This document shows, piece after piece, positions 15,090 to 23,631 of a stretch of 64,000 nt of DNA. Origin of the DNA: Methylorubrum salsuginis (lineage in GTDB: Bacteria; Pseudomonadota; Alphaproteobacteria; Rhizobiales; Beijerinckiaceae); assembly GCF_900114375.1 (NCBI RefSeq), contig NZ_FOSV01000010.1:105547-169546 (forward strand). Direction: 5' to 3'. The position numbers and the translations under genes were made by a program. The notes under the pieces were generated by a model. The model was not told the origin of the DNA. It ran no database searches and saw only the letters and a list, made by a program, of their open reading frames with translations. Each line of letters begins with the position of its first letter. The first letter of the stretch is position 1.

Positions 15090-16115
15090 TCACTCGGCGG
15101 GCGCCGGATGGCCCTTGAGCTGCGGGCCGCTGGCGGTGCGGGCCTGCTCCTGCTCGACCCAGAGGTCGTGGTGGGCCCGCGCCCAGGCGAGATCGACCTT
15201 GCCGCTGCCCATGGCGTCGTAGGCGCCCTCCATGCCGAGCGAGCCGATATAGATGTGGGCCAGGATGCCCGCGATGAAGACGATGCCGATCACCGAGTGG
15301 ACCACCTGCATCAGCTGCATCCCGTTGATGTCGGTGAGCGCGAAGGGGAAGATCATCATCAGGCCGGTGACGCTCATGGCGGCGCCGAAGCCCGCGACCA
15401 TCCAGAACACGCCCTTCTGGCCGGCGTTGAAGCGGGCGGCATGGGGATGGCCCCTGCCGATCAGGCCGCCGCCGGCCTTGAGCCACGCGATGTCGACCTT
15501 GTTCGGGATGTTGTCCTTGATCCAGAGGACGAACATGAAGGCGACGCCGAGCATGAACGGCCACGCGAGGTAGACGTGGCTGTACTTCGCCCACTGCGCC
15601 AGCGCGCCGAAGGCGTCGGGGCCAATCAGCGGCATCAGCAGGCGCTTGCCGAAGATGTAGTTCAGGCCCGACAGCGACAGGATGATGAAGCAGGTCGCCG
15701 TCATCCAGTGGGTGAAGCGCTCGAAGGCGTTGAAGCGCAGGATCTTCTTTCCGGATTCCTGGCTGTGCTCCATCTTGATCCGGCCGCGGAACAGGAAGAA
15801 GAGCCCAAGCGCGGCGAGCATGCCGAGGATGACGAGCGCGCCGATCCACGGCAGCCAGCCCTCGCGGAAGTTCTGGTATTCGCGGCCCTGCGGCTGGATC
15901 AGATTGGCGGCCTTGCGGTCGGGGATCGAGATCCGGCCCTGGATCTTGTCCGACTGCTTGAACAGAAATTCCTCGTTGACCGAATCCGCGGTCGGCCGCG
16001 CGCCCATCGGGTTCACGCCGTCGGCCTGGATCGGGCTCTGCGCGAAAGCGGGCGCGGCGACGCCCAGCGTCGCCGCCACGAGGAGGGTGCTGAAGAGGGT
16101 CGTTGCCCGCCGCAT
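15090..16115 (-). CDS. fdh3C: Formate dehydrogenase gamma subunit, cytochrome b
   Basis: A 341-residue membrane subunit that carries electrons from the catalytic module into the quinone pool through b hemes. Residues 1-26 are a signal peptide (ATLGVAAPAFAQ), followed by a periplasmic segment. Four or five transmembrane helices follow, with candidate heme ligands in NAFERFTHWMTATCFIILS, YSHVYLAWPFMLG, QVVHSVIGIVFIAG and AHIYIGSLG. The LSGLNYIFGKR and FERFTHW blocks are typical of FdoI/FdnI-type gamma subunits. It lies 71 nt downstream of fdhB. Confidence 0.9.
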   Translation of the reverse strand: MRRATTLFSTLLVAATLGVAAPAFAQSPIQADGVNPMGARPTADSVNEEFLFKQSDKIQGRISIPDRKAANLIQPQGREYQNFREGWLPWIGALVILGMLAALGLFFLFRGRIKMEHSQESGKKILRFNAFERFTHWMTATCFIILSLSGLNYIFGKRLLMPLIGPDAFGALAQWAKYSHVYLAWPFMLGVAFMFVLWIKDNIPNKVDIAWLKAGGGLIGRGHPHAARFNAGQKGVFWMVAGFGAAMSVTGLMMIFPFALTDINGMQLMQVVHSVIGIVFIAGILAHIYIGSLGMEGAYDAMGSGKVDLAWARAHHDLWVEQEQARTASGPQLKGHPAPAE

Positions 16116-16186
16116 CGGCGTCGTTCCTTTCCGGGCGTCTTTCGGTGAGGAGCCGCGGGCGATGGGAAAAAACCCGCGGCGCCGGA

Positions 16187-16783
16187 TCAGATCGCGACGG
16201 TCTCGCGGTAGGCCGTCTTCCAGCCCCAGGCGCCGGAGCCGTAGCCGCGCTTGATCACCCGCTGCTTGTAGATCTCGGCGATCATCTCGCCGTCACCCGC
16301 CAGCAGCGCCTTGGTCGAGCACATCTCGGCGCAGAGCGGCAGCTTGCCCTCGGCGAGGCGGTTCGAGCCGTACTTCTCGTACTCGGCGGTCGAGAAGTCG
16401 GGCTCGGGGCCGCCCGAGCAGTAGGTGCACTTGTCCATCTTGCCGCGCGAACCGAAGTTGCCGACTCGCGGATATTGCGGGGCGCCGAACGGGCAGGCGT
16501 AGAAGCAGTAGCCGCAGCCGATGCAGATGTCCTTCGAGTGAAGCACGACCGCGTCGGCGGTGGTGTAGAAGCAGTTCACCGGGCACACCGCCGCGCAGGG
16601 CGCGTCGGTGCAGTGCATGCAGGCCATCGAGACCGAGCGCTCGCCGGGCTTGCCGTCGTTCAGCGTCACGACGCGGCGACGGTTGATGCCCCACGGCACC
16701 TCGTGCTCGTTCTTACAGGCGGTGACGCAGGCGTTGCACTCGATGCAGCGATCCGCGTCGCAGAGGAACTTCATCCGGGCCAT
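16187..16783 (-). CDS. fdh3B: Formate dehydrogenase beta subunit, four [4Fe-4S] clusters
   Basis: A 198-residue ferredoxin-like subunit that wires the catalytic site to cytochrome b. Cysteines fall in four groups: 13/16/19/23, 55/58/63/67, 87/90/93/97 and 119/122/151/155, the FdnH/HybA pattern. There is no signal peptide of its own, so it is expected to be exported with the TAT-tagged alpha subunit. Unlike FdnH there is no long C-terminal membrane anchor; the C-terminus ends RGYGSGAWGWKTAY. It starts 18 nt after fdhA. Confidence 0.95.
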   Translation of the reverse strand: MARMKFLCDADRCIECNACVTACKNEHEVPWGINRRRVVTLNDGKPGERSVSMACMHCTDAPCAAVCPVNCFYTTADAVVLHSKDICIGCGYCFYACPFGAPQYPRVGNFGSRGKMDKCTYCSGGPEPDFSTAEYEKYGSNRLAEGKLPLCAEMCSTKALLAGDGEMIAEIYKQRVIKRGYGSGAWGWKTAYRETVAI

Positions 16784-16801
16784 GGTTCGGGTCGCTCCTC
16801 G

Positions 16802-19744
16802 TCACGCAGCCTGGATCTGGCACAGGGTACACTTCGTCTCCTGCATGCCCGTCACAGGATCGAAGCCGTAGGTGGTCACGGTGTTCACGCTCTCGCCGAG
16901 CACCACCGGATCGGTGCCCTTCGGGTAGTAGTCGCGCATGTCCTTGCCCTGGTACCACCCGGAGAAGTGGAACGGCATGAAGGCCACGCCCTTGCCGACC
17001 CGGTCGGTCACCAGCGCCTTCACCTTGGTCTTGGACTTGTTCTCCGGGCCGTAGACCCAGACGAACTGTCCGTCCTTGATGCCGCGCTCGGCGGCGTCAC
17101 CGGTGTTGATCTCGACGAACATGTCCTGCTGCAATTCGGCGAGCCAGGGGTTCGACCGGGTCTCCTCGCCGCCGCCCTCGTATTCGACGAGGCGACCGGA
17201 GGTGAGGATGATCGGGAAGTCCTTAGCGATGTTGCGCTCGGCCACCGCCTTCTGGACCGTGAGGCCGATATTCGGCACGCGCAGCTGACGCTCGTCGGGC
17301 CGGGTCGGGTACTTCGCCACGAGGTCGGGCCGCGGCGAGTAGATCGGCTCGCGGTGGACCGGCACCGGGTCGGGCAGGTTCCAGGCATTGGCCCGGGCCT
17401 TGCCGTTGCCGAAGGGCGAGACGCCGTGCTCCAGGCACACGCGCTGGATGCCGCCCGACAGGTCGGTGGCCCAGCTCACGGTGTCGGGCTTCTCGCCGCC
17501 GATCTTGAGGATCGTGGCGCGCTCCTCGTCGGTCAGGTCCTTGTCCCAGCCGAGCTTCTTGAACACCCCGAAGGTGAATTCCGGGTAGCCGTCGGTCAGG
17601 TCCGAGCCCTTGGAGAAGGAATCCTCGGCAAGCAGGGTCTGGCCGTTGCGCTCCGTCCCGAACCGGGCCCGGAAGGTGCCGCCGCCTTCCTTCACGAGCA
17701 TGTTGGTGTTGTAGAGGATCGCCGAACCCGGATGGCGCAGCTCGGGCTTGCCCCAGCACGGCCAGGGCAGGCCGTAATAATCGCCGCCGACCTCCGGATC
17801 GTCCTTCGGCGCGCGAAGGGTGATGAGGTCGAACTTGTGCTGGTTGCGCATATGCGCCTTCAGCCGCTCCGGCGACTGGCCGCAATAGCCCGTCGACCAG
17901 CCGCCGCGGTTGATCTCGCGGAGGATGTCCTCGGCGACCGGGACGCCGTTCTCGACCTTGATGTTCTTGCACAGCTTGTCGGCAAAGCCGAGCTTGGTCG
18001 CGAGCCGGTAGAGCACCTCGTAGTCGTTCTTCGACTCGAAGGCCGGCTTGACGATCTGCTCGCCCCACTGGATCGAGCGGTTCGAGGCCGTACGCGAGCC
18101 GTCCATCTCCAGCGAGGTGCAGATCGGCAGGAGGTAGGTGTTGTCCTGCCGGGCATCGAGCGCCGCGAAGGTGGTCGGGTGCGGGTCGGCGACGACCAGG
18201 AGTTCGAGCTTGTTCATGCCCTCGATCGCCTCGGGCATGCGGGTGACGGTGTTGCCGCCGTGGCCGAACACCATGAAGGCCTTGATCGGGCTCCTCTGGT
18301 CGATCTGCTCCGGCGGCAGGTTCACGGCATCGAACCAGCGGGTCGAGGTGATGCCCGGCGCTTCCATGTTCTCCTTGCGCGAGCGGGCCTTGCGGCCGGC
18401 CTGCGCCGGGACTTCATCGAAGCGCGATTGCAGCCACTCGTAGGGCACGTCCCAGACGCGGGCCCAATGCCGCCAGCCGCCCTCGACGAGGCCGTAATAG
18501 AGCGGCAGCGTCGTCACATCGAGGCCGAGATCGGTGGCGCCCTGCACGTTGGTGTGGCCGCGGAAGATGTTGGCGCCGGTGCCCGGCTTGCCGACGTTGC
18601 CGGTGGCCAGACACAGGATGCAGAGCGCGCGCACGTTGGCCGTGCCGACCGTGTGCTGGGTCGCGCCCATGCACCAGATCAGCGTCGCGGGCTTCTCCTT
18701 GGCGAACTTTTCCGCGACGCGCTTGAGCTGCTCGCCGGGCACGCCGGAGACCCGCTCGACCTCGTCGGGCGTCCACTTGGCGACTTCCTTGCGCACGTCG
18801 TCCATCGCGTAGACGCGCTGGGCGATGAACTCCTTGTCCTCCCAGCCATTCTGGAAGATGTGCCACAGGATGCCCCACACCACCGGGATGTCGGTGCCCG
18901 AGCGGATGCGGACGTATTCGGTGGCGTGCGCGGCGGTGCGGGTGAAGCGCGGATCGATGACGATCATGTTCGCGCGGTTGATCTCCTTGCCCGACAGCAC
19001 GTGCTGGAGCGAGACCGGATGCGCCTCCGCCGGGTTGCCACCGAGCACGATCATTGTCTTGGCGTTGCGGATGTCGTTGTAGCTGTTGGTCTGGGCGCCG
19101 TAGCCCCAGGTGTTGGCCACGCCCGCCACCGTGGTCGAGTGGCAGATGCGCGCCTGATGGTCGATCGAGTTCGTGCCCCACAGGGCCGCGAACTTGCGCA
19201 TCAGGTAGGAGGCCTCGTTGGTGAACTTGGCCGAACCGAGCCAGTAGACCGAATCCGCGCCGTTCTTCTCACGGATGGCGAGCAGCTTGTCGCCGATCTC
19301 CTCGTAGGCCTGATCCCACGAGATGCGCTTCCACTGCCCGCCTTCGAGCTTCATCGGGTACTTGAGGCGGCGATCCGACGAGACCAGCTCGCGGATGGCC
19401 GCGCCCTTGGCGCAGTGCGTGCCGCGGTTGATCGGGCTGGCATAGGACGGCTCCTGGCCGACCCAGACGCCGTTGACGACTTCCGCCGTCACCGTGCAGC
19501 CCACCGAGCAGTGGGTGCAGACGTTCTTCTTGATGACCGTGTCCGGTCCGACCGCCGAGGAGCCCGCGGCCTGGGCCTTGCGCACCGCGCCGAGCTGGAT
19601 CGTGCCGGCGGCCGCGAGCGCGCCCGCCGTGAGGCCGGAGCGGCGCAGGAAGGCGCGCCGGTCGAGCACGCCCGCGGCGAGGCCCGCAGCCACCGCCTGA
19701 TGCTTGGAGCGAGAGGCCTCGCCGACTTTACGCTTGATCAGCAT
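16802..19744 (-). CDS. fdh3A: Formate dehydrogenase catalytic alpha subunit
   Basis: A 980-residue bis-MGD molybdenum/tungsten enzyme that oxidises formate to CO2. A TAT motif DRRAFLRRSG is at residues 28-37, followed by a hydrophobic stretch and AQA cleavage near 60, so the enzyme is exported. Cys76, Cys79, Cys83 and Cys111 bind the proximal [4Fe-4S] cluster. The metal ligand is Cys201 (ARICHSTT) with His202 next to it; no selenocysteine TGA is used. LGGNPAEAHPVSLQHVL, GVPGEQLKRVAEKFA and the C-terminal FHFSGWYQGKD are cofactor-binding blocks. The naming follows the Fdh3 enzyme of methylotrophic Methylobacterium and is tentative; W versus Mo cannot be told. Confidence 0.95.
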   Translation of the reverse strand: MLIKRKVGEASRSKHQAVAAGLAAGVLDRRAFLRRSGLTAGALAAAGTIQLGAVRKAQAAGSSAVGPDTVIKKNVCTHCSVGCTVTAEVVNGVWVGQEPSYASPINRGTHCAKGAAIRELVSSDRRLKYPMKLEGGQWKRISWDQAYEEIGDKLLAIREKNGADSVYWLGSAKFTNEASYLMRKFAALWGTNSIDHQARICHSTTVAGVANTWGYGAQTNSYNDIRNAKTMIVLGGNPAEAHPVSLQHVLSGKEINRANMIVIDPRFTRTAAHATEYVRIRSGTDIPVVWGILWHIFQNGWEDKEFIAQRVYAMDDVRKEVAKWTPDEVERVSGVPGEQLKRVAEKFAKEKPATLIWCMGATQHTVGTANVRALCILCLATGNVGKPGTGANIFRGHTNVQGATDLGLDVTTLPLYYGLVEGGWRHWARVWDVPYEWLQSRFDEVPAQAGRKARSRKENMEAPGITSTRWFDAVNLPPEQIDQRSPIKAFMVFGHGGNTVTRMPEAIEGMNKLELLVVADPHPTTFAALDARQDNTYLLPICTSLEMDGSRTASNRSIQWGEQIVKPAFESKNDYEVLYRLATKLGFADKLCKNIKVENGVPVAEDILREINRGGWSTGYCGQSPERLKAHMRNQHKFDLITLRAPKDDPEVGGDYYGLPWPCWGKPELRHPGSAILYNTNMLVKEGGGTFRARFGTERNGQTLLAEDSFSKGSDLTDGYPEFTFGVFKKLGWDKDLTDEERATILKIGGEKPDTVSWATDLSGGIQRVCLEHGVSPFGNGKARANAWNLPDPVPVHREPIYSPRPDLVAKYPTRPDERQLRVPNIGLTVQKAVAERNIAKDFPIILTSGRLVEYEGGGEETRSNPWLAELQQDMFVEINTGDAAERGIKDGQFVWVYGPENKSKTKVKALVTDRVGKGVAFMPFHFSGWYQGKDMRDYYPKGTDPVVLGESVNTVTTYGFDPVTGMQETKCTLCQIQAA

Positions 19745-19751
19745 CGCCGCC

Positions 19752-19997
19752 TCACTTCGTGCCCGTGGACGCCGGGTCCATGTTCTTCTTCAACGTCTCG
19801 TACCCGTTGGTGCGGTAGAACGCCTTGACGTGGTCGCTCTCGCGGTAGCGCCCCTTGGTCTCGTCGTTGCCCGGATCGTAGGCCTGCGCCTCGGTCGCCC
19901 CCATCGGCGAGGCGACCGCGGCGGCGGCCGCCACCGTGCTGCCGCCGAGCGCCCGGAAGAACTGTCGGCGACCGAGCGTCTTCCCGTCCTGTCCCAT
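19752..19997 (-). CDS. Formate dehydrogenase region TAT-target small protein
   Basis: An 81-residue protein with a TAT signal (GRRQFFRALGGSTVAAAAAV, cleavage near AQA). The mature part of about 45 residues is polar and ends LKKNMDPASTGTK, with YRESDHVKAFYRTNGYE in the middle. This is the small protein regularly found beside fdhA and named only for its location. The start at 19997 follows AGGGAGA; an upstream ATG at 20042 lacks such a site. It directly precedes fdhA by 7 nt, suggesting coupling. A role in assembly is inferred. Confidence 0.85.
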   Translation of the reverse strand: MGQDGKTLGRRQFFRALGGSTVAAAAAVASPMGATEAQAYDPGNDETKGRYRESDHVKAFYRTNGYETLKKNMDPASTGTK

Positions 19998-20093
19998 CGT
20001 CCTGTCTCCCTGGCGGCTCATCTCGGGATGATCCGTCCGCATGGTGTTCGAGTTCCGCGTCGCCGCGGCGATGATCCGCGAGTGCCGAGGCCG

Positions 20094-20729
20094 TCAGCCT
20101 TCCATCGCGAAGGCTTCGGTCTCGATCTCGATGAAGGTCCGGCCGAGTGCGCCGACCGTCCGGTAGAAGCGTGCCGCCTTCGCCCCTTCGAGGTCGGCGA
20201 AGAAGCGGTGCGCCCAGGGCGCGACGTGCCGGGCGAAGAAGCGCGCCGGCATGTCGGGCGCGGCATCGAACCGCCCGGCGGCGAGGCCCGCCATCACGTC
20301 GAGGAGGATCGCGAGGTGATCCTCCGGCTCGCTCACGGTCTCGTCGCGCTCGATGCCGAGGGCGGCGAAGTCCTCGCGCACGCGGGCGAGCGGGCGCTCG
20401 TTGAGGAAGCCGGTGAGATAGTAGGAAGCGTAGGGCAAAAGCTCGCCCCGGCCGACGCCGACGAACAGCGCGAAGAACTCGCGTTCGACGGCATGCGCCG
20501 AGGTCGTGGCGGCCGCCCGGCTCAGTTCGGCGCGATGACGACCGAGGATGCCCTCCCCGCCCTCAAGCTCCCTGAGCGCATCGAGCAGAGCCACATCGGG
20601 GGCGCGGCCGAGCAGGGTCGCCAGCAGGTCGTAATGCCGGGCGCGCAGCTGATCGACGTCGTCGATCACGGGGGCCGCCCCCGACGCCGCTCCCTCGGTC
20701 AATCCCAACACCGACGCCACCGAACCCAC
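20094..20729 (-). CDS. TorD-family molecular chaperone
   Basis: A 211-residue all-helical chaperone of the TorD/DmsD type, which binds TAT signal peptides and keeps molybdoenzyme apoproteins ready for cofactor insertion. ARHYDLLATLLGRAPDVALL, then REFFALFVGVGRGELLPYAS, YYLTGFLNERPL, EPEDHLAILLDVMAGLAAG and FFARHVAPWAHRFFADLEGA are the family blocks (E-x-E/Y-x-x-LF and the EPxDH motif). The GTG at 20729 has GGAGGG 4 nt upstream and lies just after a promoter; an ATG at 20798 would overlap that promoter. Its client is presumably FdhA. Confidence 0.9.
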   Translation of the reverse strand: MGSVASVLGLTEGAASGAAPVIDDVDQLRARHYDLLATLLGRAPDVALLDALRELEGGEGILGRHRAELSRAAATTSAHAVEREFFALFVGVGRGELLPYASYYLTGFLNERPLARVREDFAALGIERDETVSEPEDHLAILLDVMAGLAAGRFDAAPDMPARFFARHVAPWAHRFFADLEGAKAARFYRTVGALGRTFIEIETEAFAMEG

Positions 20730-20769
20730 CGTCCCTCCGGACCCAGCCCGGGACCGCTTGTTTGGATCG

Positions 20770-20798
20770 ATAATAAAAAGCGTTTGTGTTGGCCGCAA
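20770..20798 (-). promoter_or_regulatory. Sigma70-type promoter of the TorD-fdh operon
   Basis: On the reverse strand, TTGCGG (20798-20793) and TATTAT (20775-20770) are separated by exactly 17 nt, with AT-rich sequence at the -10. Transcription would start about 34 nt upstream of the torD-like GTG. It lies in the 85-bp gap after the DUF3306 gene, so the fdh structural genes could be expressed apart from the upstream accessory genes. Confidence 0.55.
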
Positions 20799-20814
20799 TC
20801 AAATTTCACCGCTT

Positions 20815-21555
20815 TCAGGTGGGGATCGCGCCTCCGTGACGCCGCAGGCGCGGCTCGGAGCGCGGCGGATTCGGCACGGAAACGGGCGCAGCGGCGATGA
20901 TTTCCGGTGCAGGCGCGGGTTCCGGAAGCGTACTGTCGCCATCAGCTTGCGCGACGGCCGCGGCCTGCGGCTCGGCGGGCTCCGGCTCAGGCGCCTTTTC
21001 GGGGGACTCGGGCTCGGGCTCGGTCTCCGCGGGATCGCGGAACAGGCGGCCGAGCATCGCCTTCACGTCGTCGCCCGGCAGCAGCGGCCCGAGCCCCGGT
21101 ACGCCGCCGGGCGTGTTCCAGTCATAGGCGTATTCCCGCGCCTCGCTGACGAAGTCGCGGATCGAGGGATCGAGCGACCACATCCGCCGCAAAGCCGCGT
21201 TGCGCAGGGCGGCGGGGACGCCGCTGCGCAGGAACGGCGTGAGGTCGGTGTCGGGGGTAAAGGCGTCGAGGGACGGGAGGTCCGCGAGCGGGTTCTCGGC
21301 GTCGCCTTCCGAAGGCGGGCGGGGTTCGCCGAGCGCCACGGCCTCATGATCGGGCGCCTCTCCTCCCCCCTGTGGGGAGGAGGGAGGCGATGGGGGTGGT
21401 TCAGGAGGAACCAGGGCGGTGCCTTCTGCACCACCCCCACCCCGAACCCCTCCCCACAAGGGGGAGAGGACAGGCGCGTCCTGCGCCACATTCTGCTCCG
21501 CGGCCTTCACCGCCTCCTTGCGGCGGGCCCAGCGGGAGAGGAAGCCGTCGCTCAT
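20815..21555 (-). CDS. DUF3306 protein carrying an in-frame palindromic element
   Basis: A 246-residue protein of the DUF3306 family, found next to formate dehydrogenases. Family blocks are FLSRWARRKEAV at the start, then LADLPSLDAFTPDTDLTPFL, VPAALRNAALRRMW and SLDPSIRDFVSEAREYAYDW. Residues about 29-66 are not part of the family: they are a translated palindromic repeat (SPLWGGVRGGGGAEG, then PPEPPPSPPSSPQGGGE). The C-terminal third is Pro/Glu/Ala rich. It overlaps the DUF3305 gene by 4 bp (ATGA). Function unknown; inferred to help mature or localise the dehydrogenase. Confidence 0.85.
   Translation of the reverse strand: MSDGFLSRWARRKEAVKAAEQNVAQDAPVLSPLWGGVRGGGGAEGTALVPPEPPPSPPSSPQGGGEAPDHEAVALGEPRPPSEGDAENPLADLPSLDAFTPDTDLTPFLRSGVPAALRNAALRRMWSLDPSIRDFVSEAREYAYDWNTPGGVPGLGPLLPGDDVKAMLGRLFRDPAETEPEPESPEKAPEPEPAEPQAAAVAQADGDSTLPEPAPAPEIIAAAPVSVPNPPRSEPRLRRHGGAIPT
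21360..21470. repeat. Palindromic element inserted in a coding sequence
   Basis: About 111 bp with inverted ends (CCTCCCCCCTGTGGGGAGG and CCCTCCCCACAAGGGGGAG). Its centre GGGGGTGGTTCAGGA, then CCTTCTGCACCACCCC, matches the element at 13938-14046. The length is a multiple of three and the frame stays open through it, so the host DUF3306 gene gains about 37 codons without disruption. Confidence 0.85.
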
Positions 21556-22058
21556 TCCCCCCTCCCCGCCTCGATCCGGGCGCGGCGGGCCAACGCTTCC
21601 GGGTCGGCGCGGTCGCGCTTGCGCTTCTCGAAGGTGCGCTCGATGTGGAACGCCTCGAAGAAGGCGAGCAGCTTGGCCTGGATCTCGGGCGGCATCGGCA
21701 CCGCCTCGACGATCTCGCCGATGCCCTCGGCCATCGCCTCGCCCTCGTAGGGATCGGCGGTGACGGTGGCGATCTCGTAGGTCTCCTCACCGGTGGCGCG
21801 GAGCGCGACCCAGAGCGAGGGGCGGCCCGAGACGAGGTTGTCGCGGTAATGCGCGGTCTCGGCCACGTGCAGCGTGACCTCGTAGGCGCCGGCATAGAAG
21901 GTCGCCTCGTCCTCGGTCTCGCCGAGCTGGGTCCAAGCGGGTGCGGCGGGCGCCGCCGGAAGGGCGGCCACCGGCATCCAGGCATGGGTGGCCCACGGTC
22001 CCTTGAGCCGGCGGCGGGCGACGATGATGCCGACCTCGAAGCGATCCTCGGGCGTCAT
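21552..22058 (-). CDS. DUF3305 domain protein
   Basis: A 168-residue protein of the DUF3305 family. The N-terminus (FEVGIIVARRRLKGPWATHA, then WMPVAAL) and GAYEVTLHVAETAHYRDNL, SGRPSLWVALR, then ATVTADPYEGEAMAEG are the conserved core. The C-terminal helix VPMPPEIQAKLLAFFEAFHI is followed by a highly charged tail. No signal peptide is present, so it should act in the cytoplasm. It sits between the 333-residue protein and DUF3306 in one run with minimal spacing. Biochemical function is not established. Confidence 0.9.
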   Translation of the reverse strand: MTPEDRFEVGIIVARRRLKGPWATHAWMPVAALPAAPAAPAWTQLGETEDEATFYAGAYEVTLHVAETAHYRDNLVSGRPSLWVALRATGEETYEIATVTADPYEGEAMAEGIGEIVEAVPMPPEIQAKLLAFFEAFHIERTFEKRKRDRADPEALARRARIEAGRGE

Positions 22059-22067
22059 GGTCGATCC

Positions 22068-23069
22068 TCAGGCGGCGCGGTCGGCGAGCGGCAGGCCGAC
22101 GACGAGGTTATGGGGCTTCAACGTCACGGTCTTCTCGGCGTTCATGGCGAGCAGCAGGTAGACCGGCTTCTCGCCGACCCGCGGATCGACGCGGGCCGGG
22201 TCGGCGAAGGTCAGGGCGAAGACCGCGAGCAGGCGCTCGCGGGCGGCCGCATCCGGCGCCTCGCCGTTCCACAGGGCGTTGCCCAGCCGCGTCGCTTCGG
22301 CATCCAGGCCGACGAACCAGCGCCAGTCCGGATCTTCCAGCCCGTCGCGGGGCTCGACCCGCACCGGCACGTGCAGGAGATGGCCGATATAGGCCTCGAC
22401 GACGCGGGCGAGCCCGTCGCGCGCCTTCGTCCCAGCGAGGTTGAGCGCCATGGTGAAGGCGTCCGAGCGGCTCCAATAGGTCCAGGCGTTCTCGTCGTTG
22501 AGCACGTCGAGTTCGTTGGCGGCTTCCTTGCCGAGCATGGTGACGAGCGGTGAGAGCGGCGCGGAGCCTTCGCGGGCCTCGATCACCTCCGCGTCGGCGA
22601 GCAGCACCGCCCCCTCGTGCAGGCTGACCCGCTGCGGGCGAAAGAACAGCTCGGCGGCGCGCAGTACGAACGGGTCTTCGCACCCATCGAGGGCGTTGCG
22701 CAGGATGAGGTGGCAGAGCTGGTTCAGAAACAGCCCCGGCACGCCCTGCAACCCGCCCCGCACCAGCGCGAGATAGGCCGCCTCGACCGAGCGGGCGGTG
22801 AGCAGCCGGTCGCGGAAGGCCAGCATCACCTCCCAGTTCTCGCGGGCATCCGCGTCGGCGATCCGTCCCAGGTCGTCGCGGGAGACCGGGCGGCGCGGCG
22901 CGGCCATCAGCGCGGCGTGCAAGGCGCGCTCGGCCTCGCAGGCCTCCTCCGGCGGCACCAGCTCGGGCCGGGCCAGATAGGCGAGGATCAGCTCGTCCGT
23001 CACCGCGAGCCCACCGCCCTCGGTGCGCTGCGTCAGGTGGTGGCCGCTCGAAACCCAGAACTCGGTCAT
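22068..23069 (-). CDS. DUF6352-like protein of the formate dehydrogenase accessory run
   Basis: A 333-residue soluble protein. MTEFWVSSGHHLTQRTEGGG at the N-terminus, then LAYLARPELVPPEEACEAER and FFRPQRVSLHEGAVLLADAE are the recognisable blocks of a conserved family of unknown function found beside formate dehydrogenase genes. Further on are ELDVLNDENAWTYWSRSDAF, WFVGLDAEATRLGNALW and a PVYLLLAMN strand. There are no membrane segments. It begins 4 nt after the preceding gene, so it is cotranscribed. The family number is recalled rather than verified. Confidence 0.7.
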   Translation of the reverse strand: MTEFWVSSGHHLTQRTEGGGLAVTDELILAYLARPELVPPEEACEAERALHAALMAAPRRPVSRDDLGRIADADARENWEVMLAFRDRLLTARSVEAAYLALVRGGLQGVPGLFLNQLCHLILRNALDGCEDPFVLRAAELFFRPQRVSLHEGAVLLADAEVIEAREGSAPLSPLVTMLGKEAANELDVLNDENAWTYWSRSDAFTMALNLAGTKARDGLARVVEAYIGHLLHVPVRVEPRDGLEDPDWRWFVGLDAEATRLGNALWNGEAPDAAARERLLAVFALTFADPARVDPRVGEKPVYLLLAMNAEKTVTLKPHNLVVGLPLADRAA

Positions 23070-23073
23070 CGTC

Positions 23074-23631
23074 TCATCGTCCCGAAGCGGGGTCGCGCAG
23101 GAGAGCGACGAGGTCGGCGTCCTCTTCGACTTCGTCCTCGTCGGTCTCGACGAAGTGGAAGGCGCGGGCGTGGAGCGGGTCGCTGCCCGGCGCCCGCTGG
23201 TGGAGGGTGCGGAAATTCTCGTGGATTTCGCCGGCTTCCGCCGTGCGGTGCATCGCCACGACACTGCCGACCGGGAGCTGGCAGAGCGAGGCCGCCACGG
23301 CGATCTCCTCCTCCGCCGCCCCGCGGGCCGCCGCGAGATCCGGCGCGCCGAAGCGCTCCAGGATATGGCGGGCCAGCGTCTCGACGGCCTCCGCGCGCTC
23401 GGCCTCGCTCGCCTCGCTCACCACGACCAGCGTCGAGAATCCGAGCGAGCGCACGCCGGCAAAGCCCGAGCGGAAGGCCGCGCGCGCCTTGCCGGTGAGA
23501 GCCGCGGGGTCGGAATCGAGGAACAGGAACGAGCCCGTCACCGCCCATTCGCCGGGCTCGGCCGCATGGGTGAAGACGAAGGTGTCGGACGGGTCGAGGC
23601 GCAGGGTGCGCGGCAGCTTGAAAGGGCTCAC
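23074..23631 (-). CDS. DUF6505-like protein of the formate dehydrogenase accessory run
   Basis: A 185-residue protein with a GTG start overlapping the upstream stop (GTGA). Blocks include LPRTLRLDPSDTFVFTHAAE, GEWAVTGSFLFLD, ARAAFRSGFAGVRSLGFSTL, and then EEEIAVAASLCQLPVGSVV. The C-terminus is acidic (VETDEDEVEEDADLVALL). No signal peptide or membrane segment is seen. It is a conserved companion of formate dehydrogenase loci with no assigned activity; the family name is recalled, not checked. Confidence 0.7.
   Translation of the reverse strand: MSPFKLPRTLRLDPSDTFVFTHAAEPGEWAVTGSFLFLDSDPAALTGKARAAFRSGFAGVRSLGFSTLVVVSEASEAERAEAVETLARHILERFGAPDLAAARGAAEEEIAVAASLCQLPVGSVVAMHRTAEAGEIHENFRTLHQRAPGSDPLHARAFHFVETDEDEVEEDADLVALLRDPASGR

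Noticed and set aside
19140..19146. Possible selenocysteine site in fdhA
   Set aside because: The metal-ligand position is an ordinary Cys codon in ARICHSTT; no in-frame TGA or hairpin is needed.
16103..19828. A 1241-codon open frame on the plus strand opposite fdhA and fdhB
   Set aside because: It is antisense to genes with full catalytic motifs and is rich in Arg/Ala/His/Gly, as expected from the high-GC third-position shadow.
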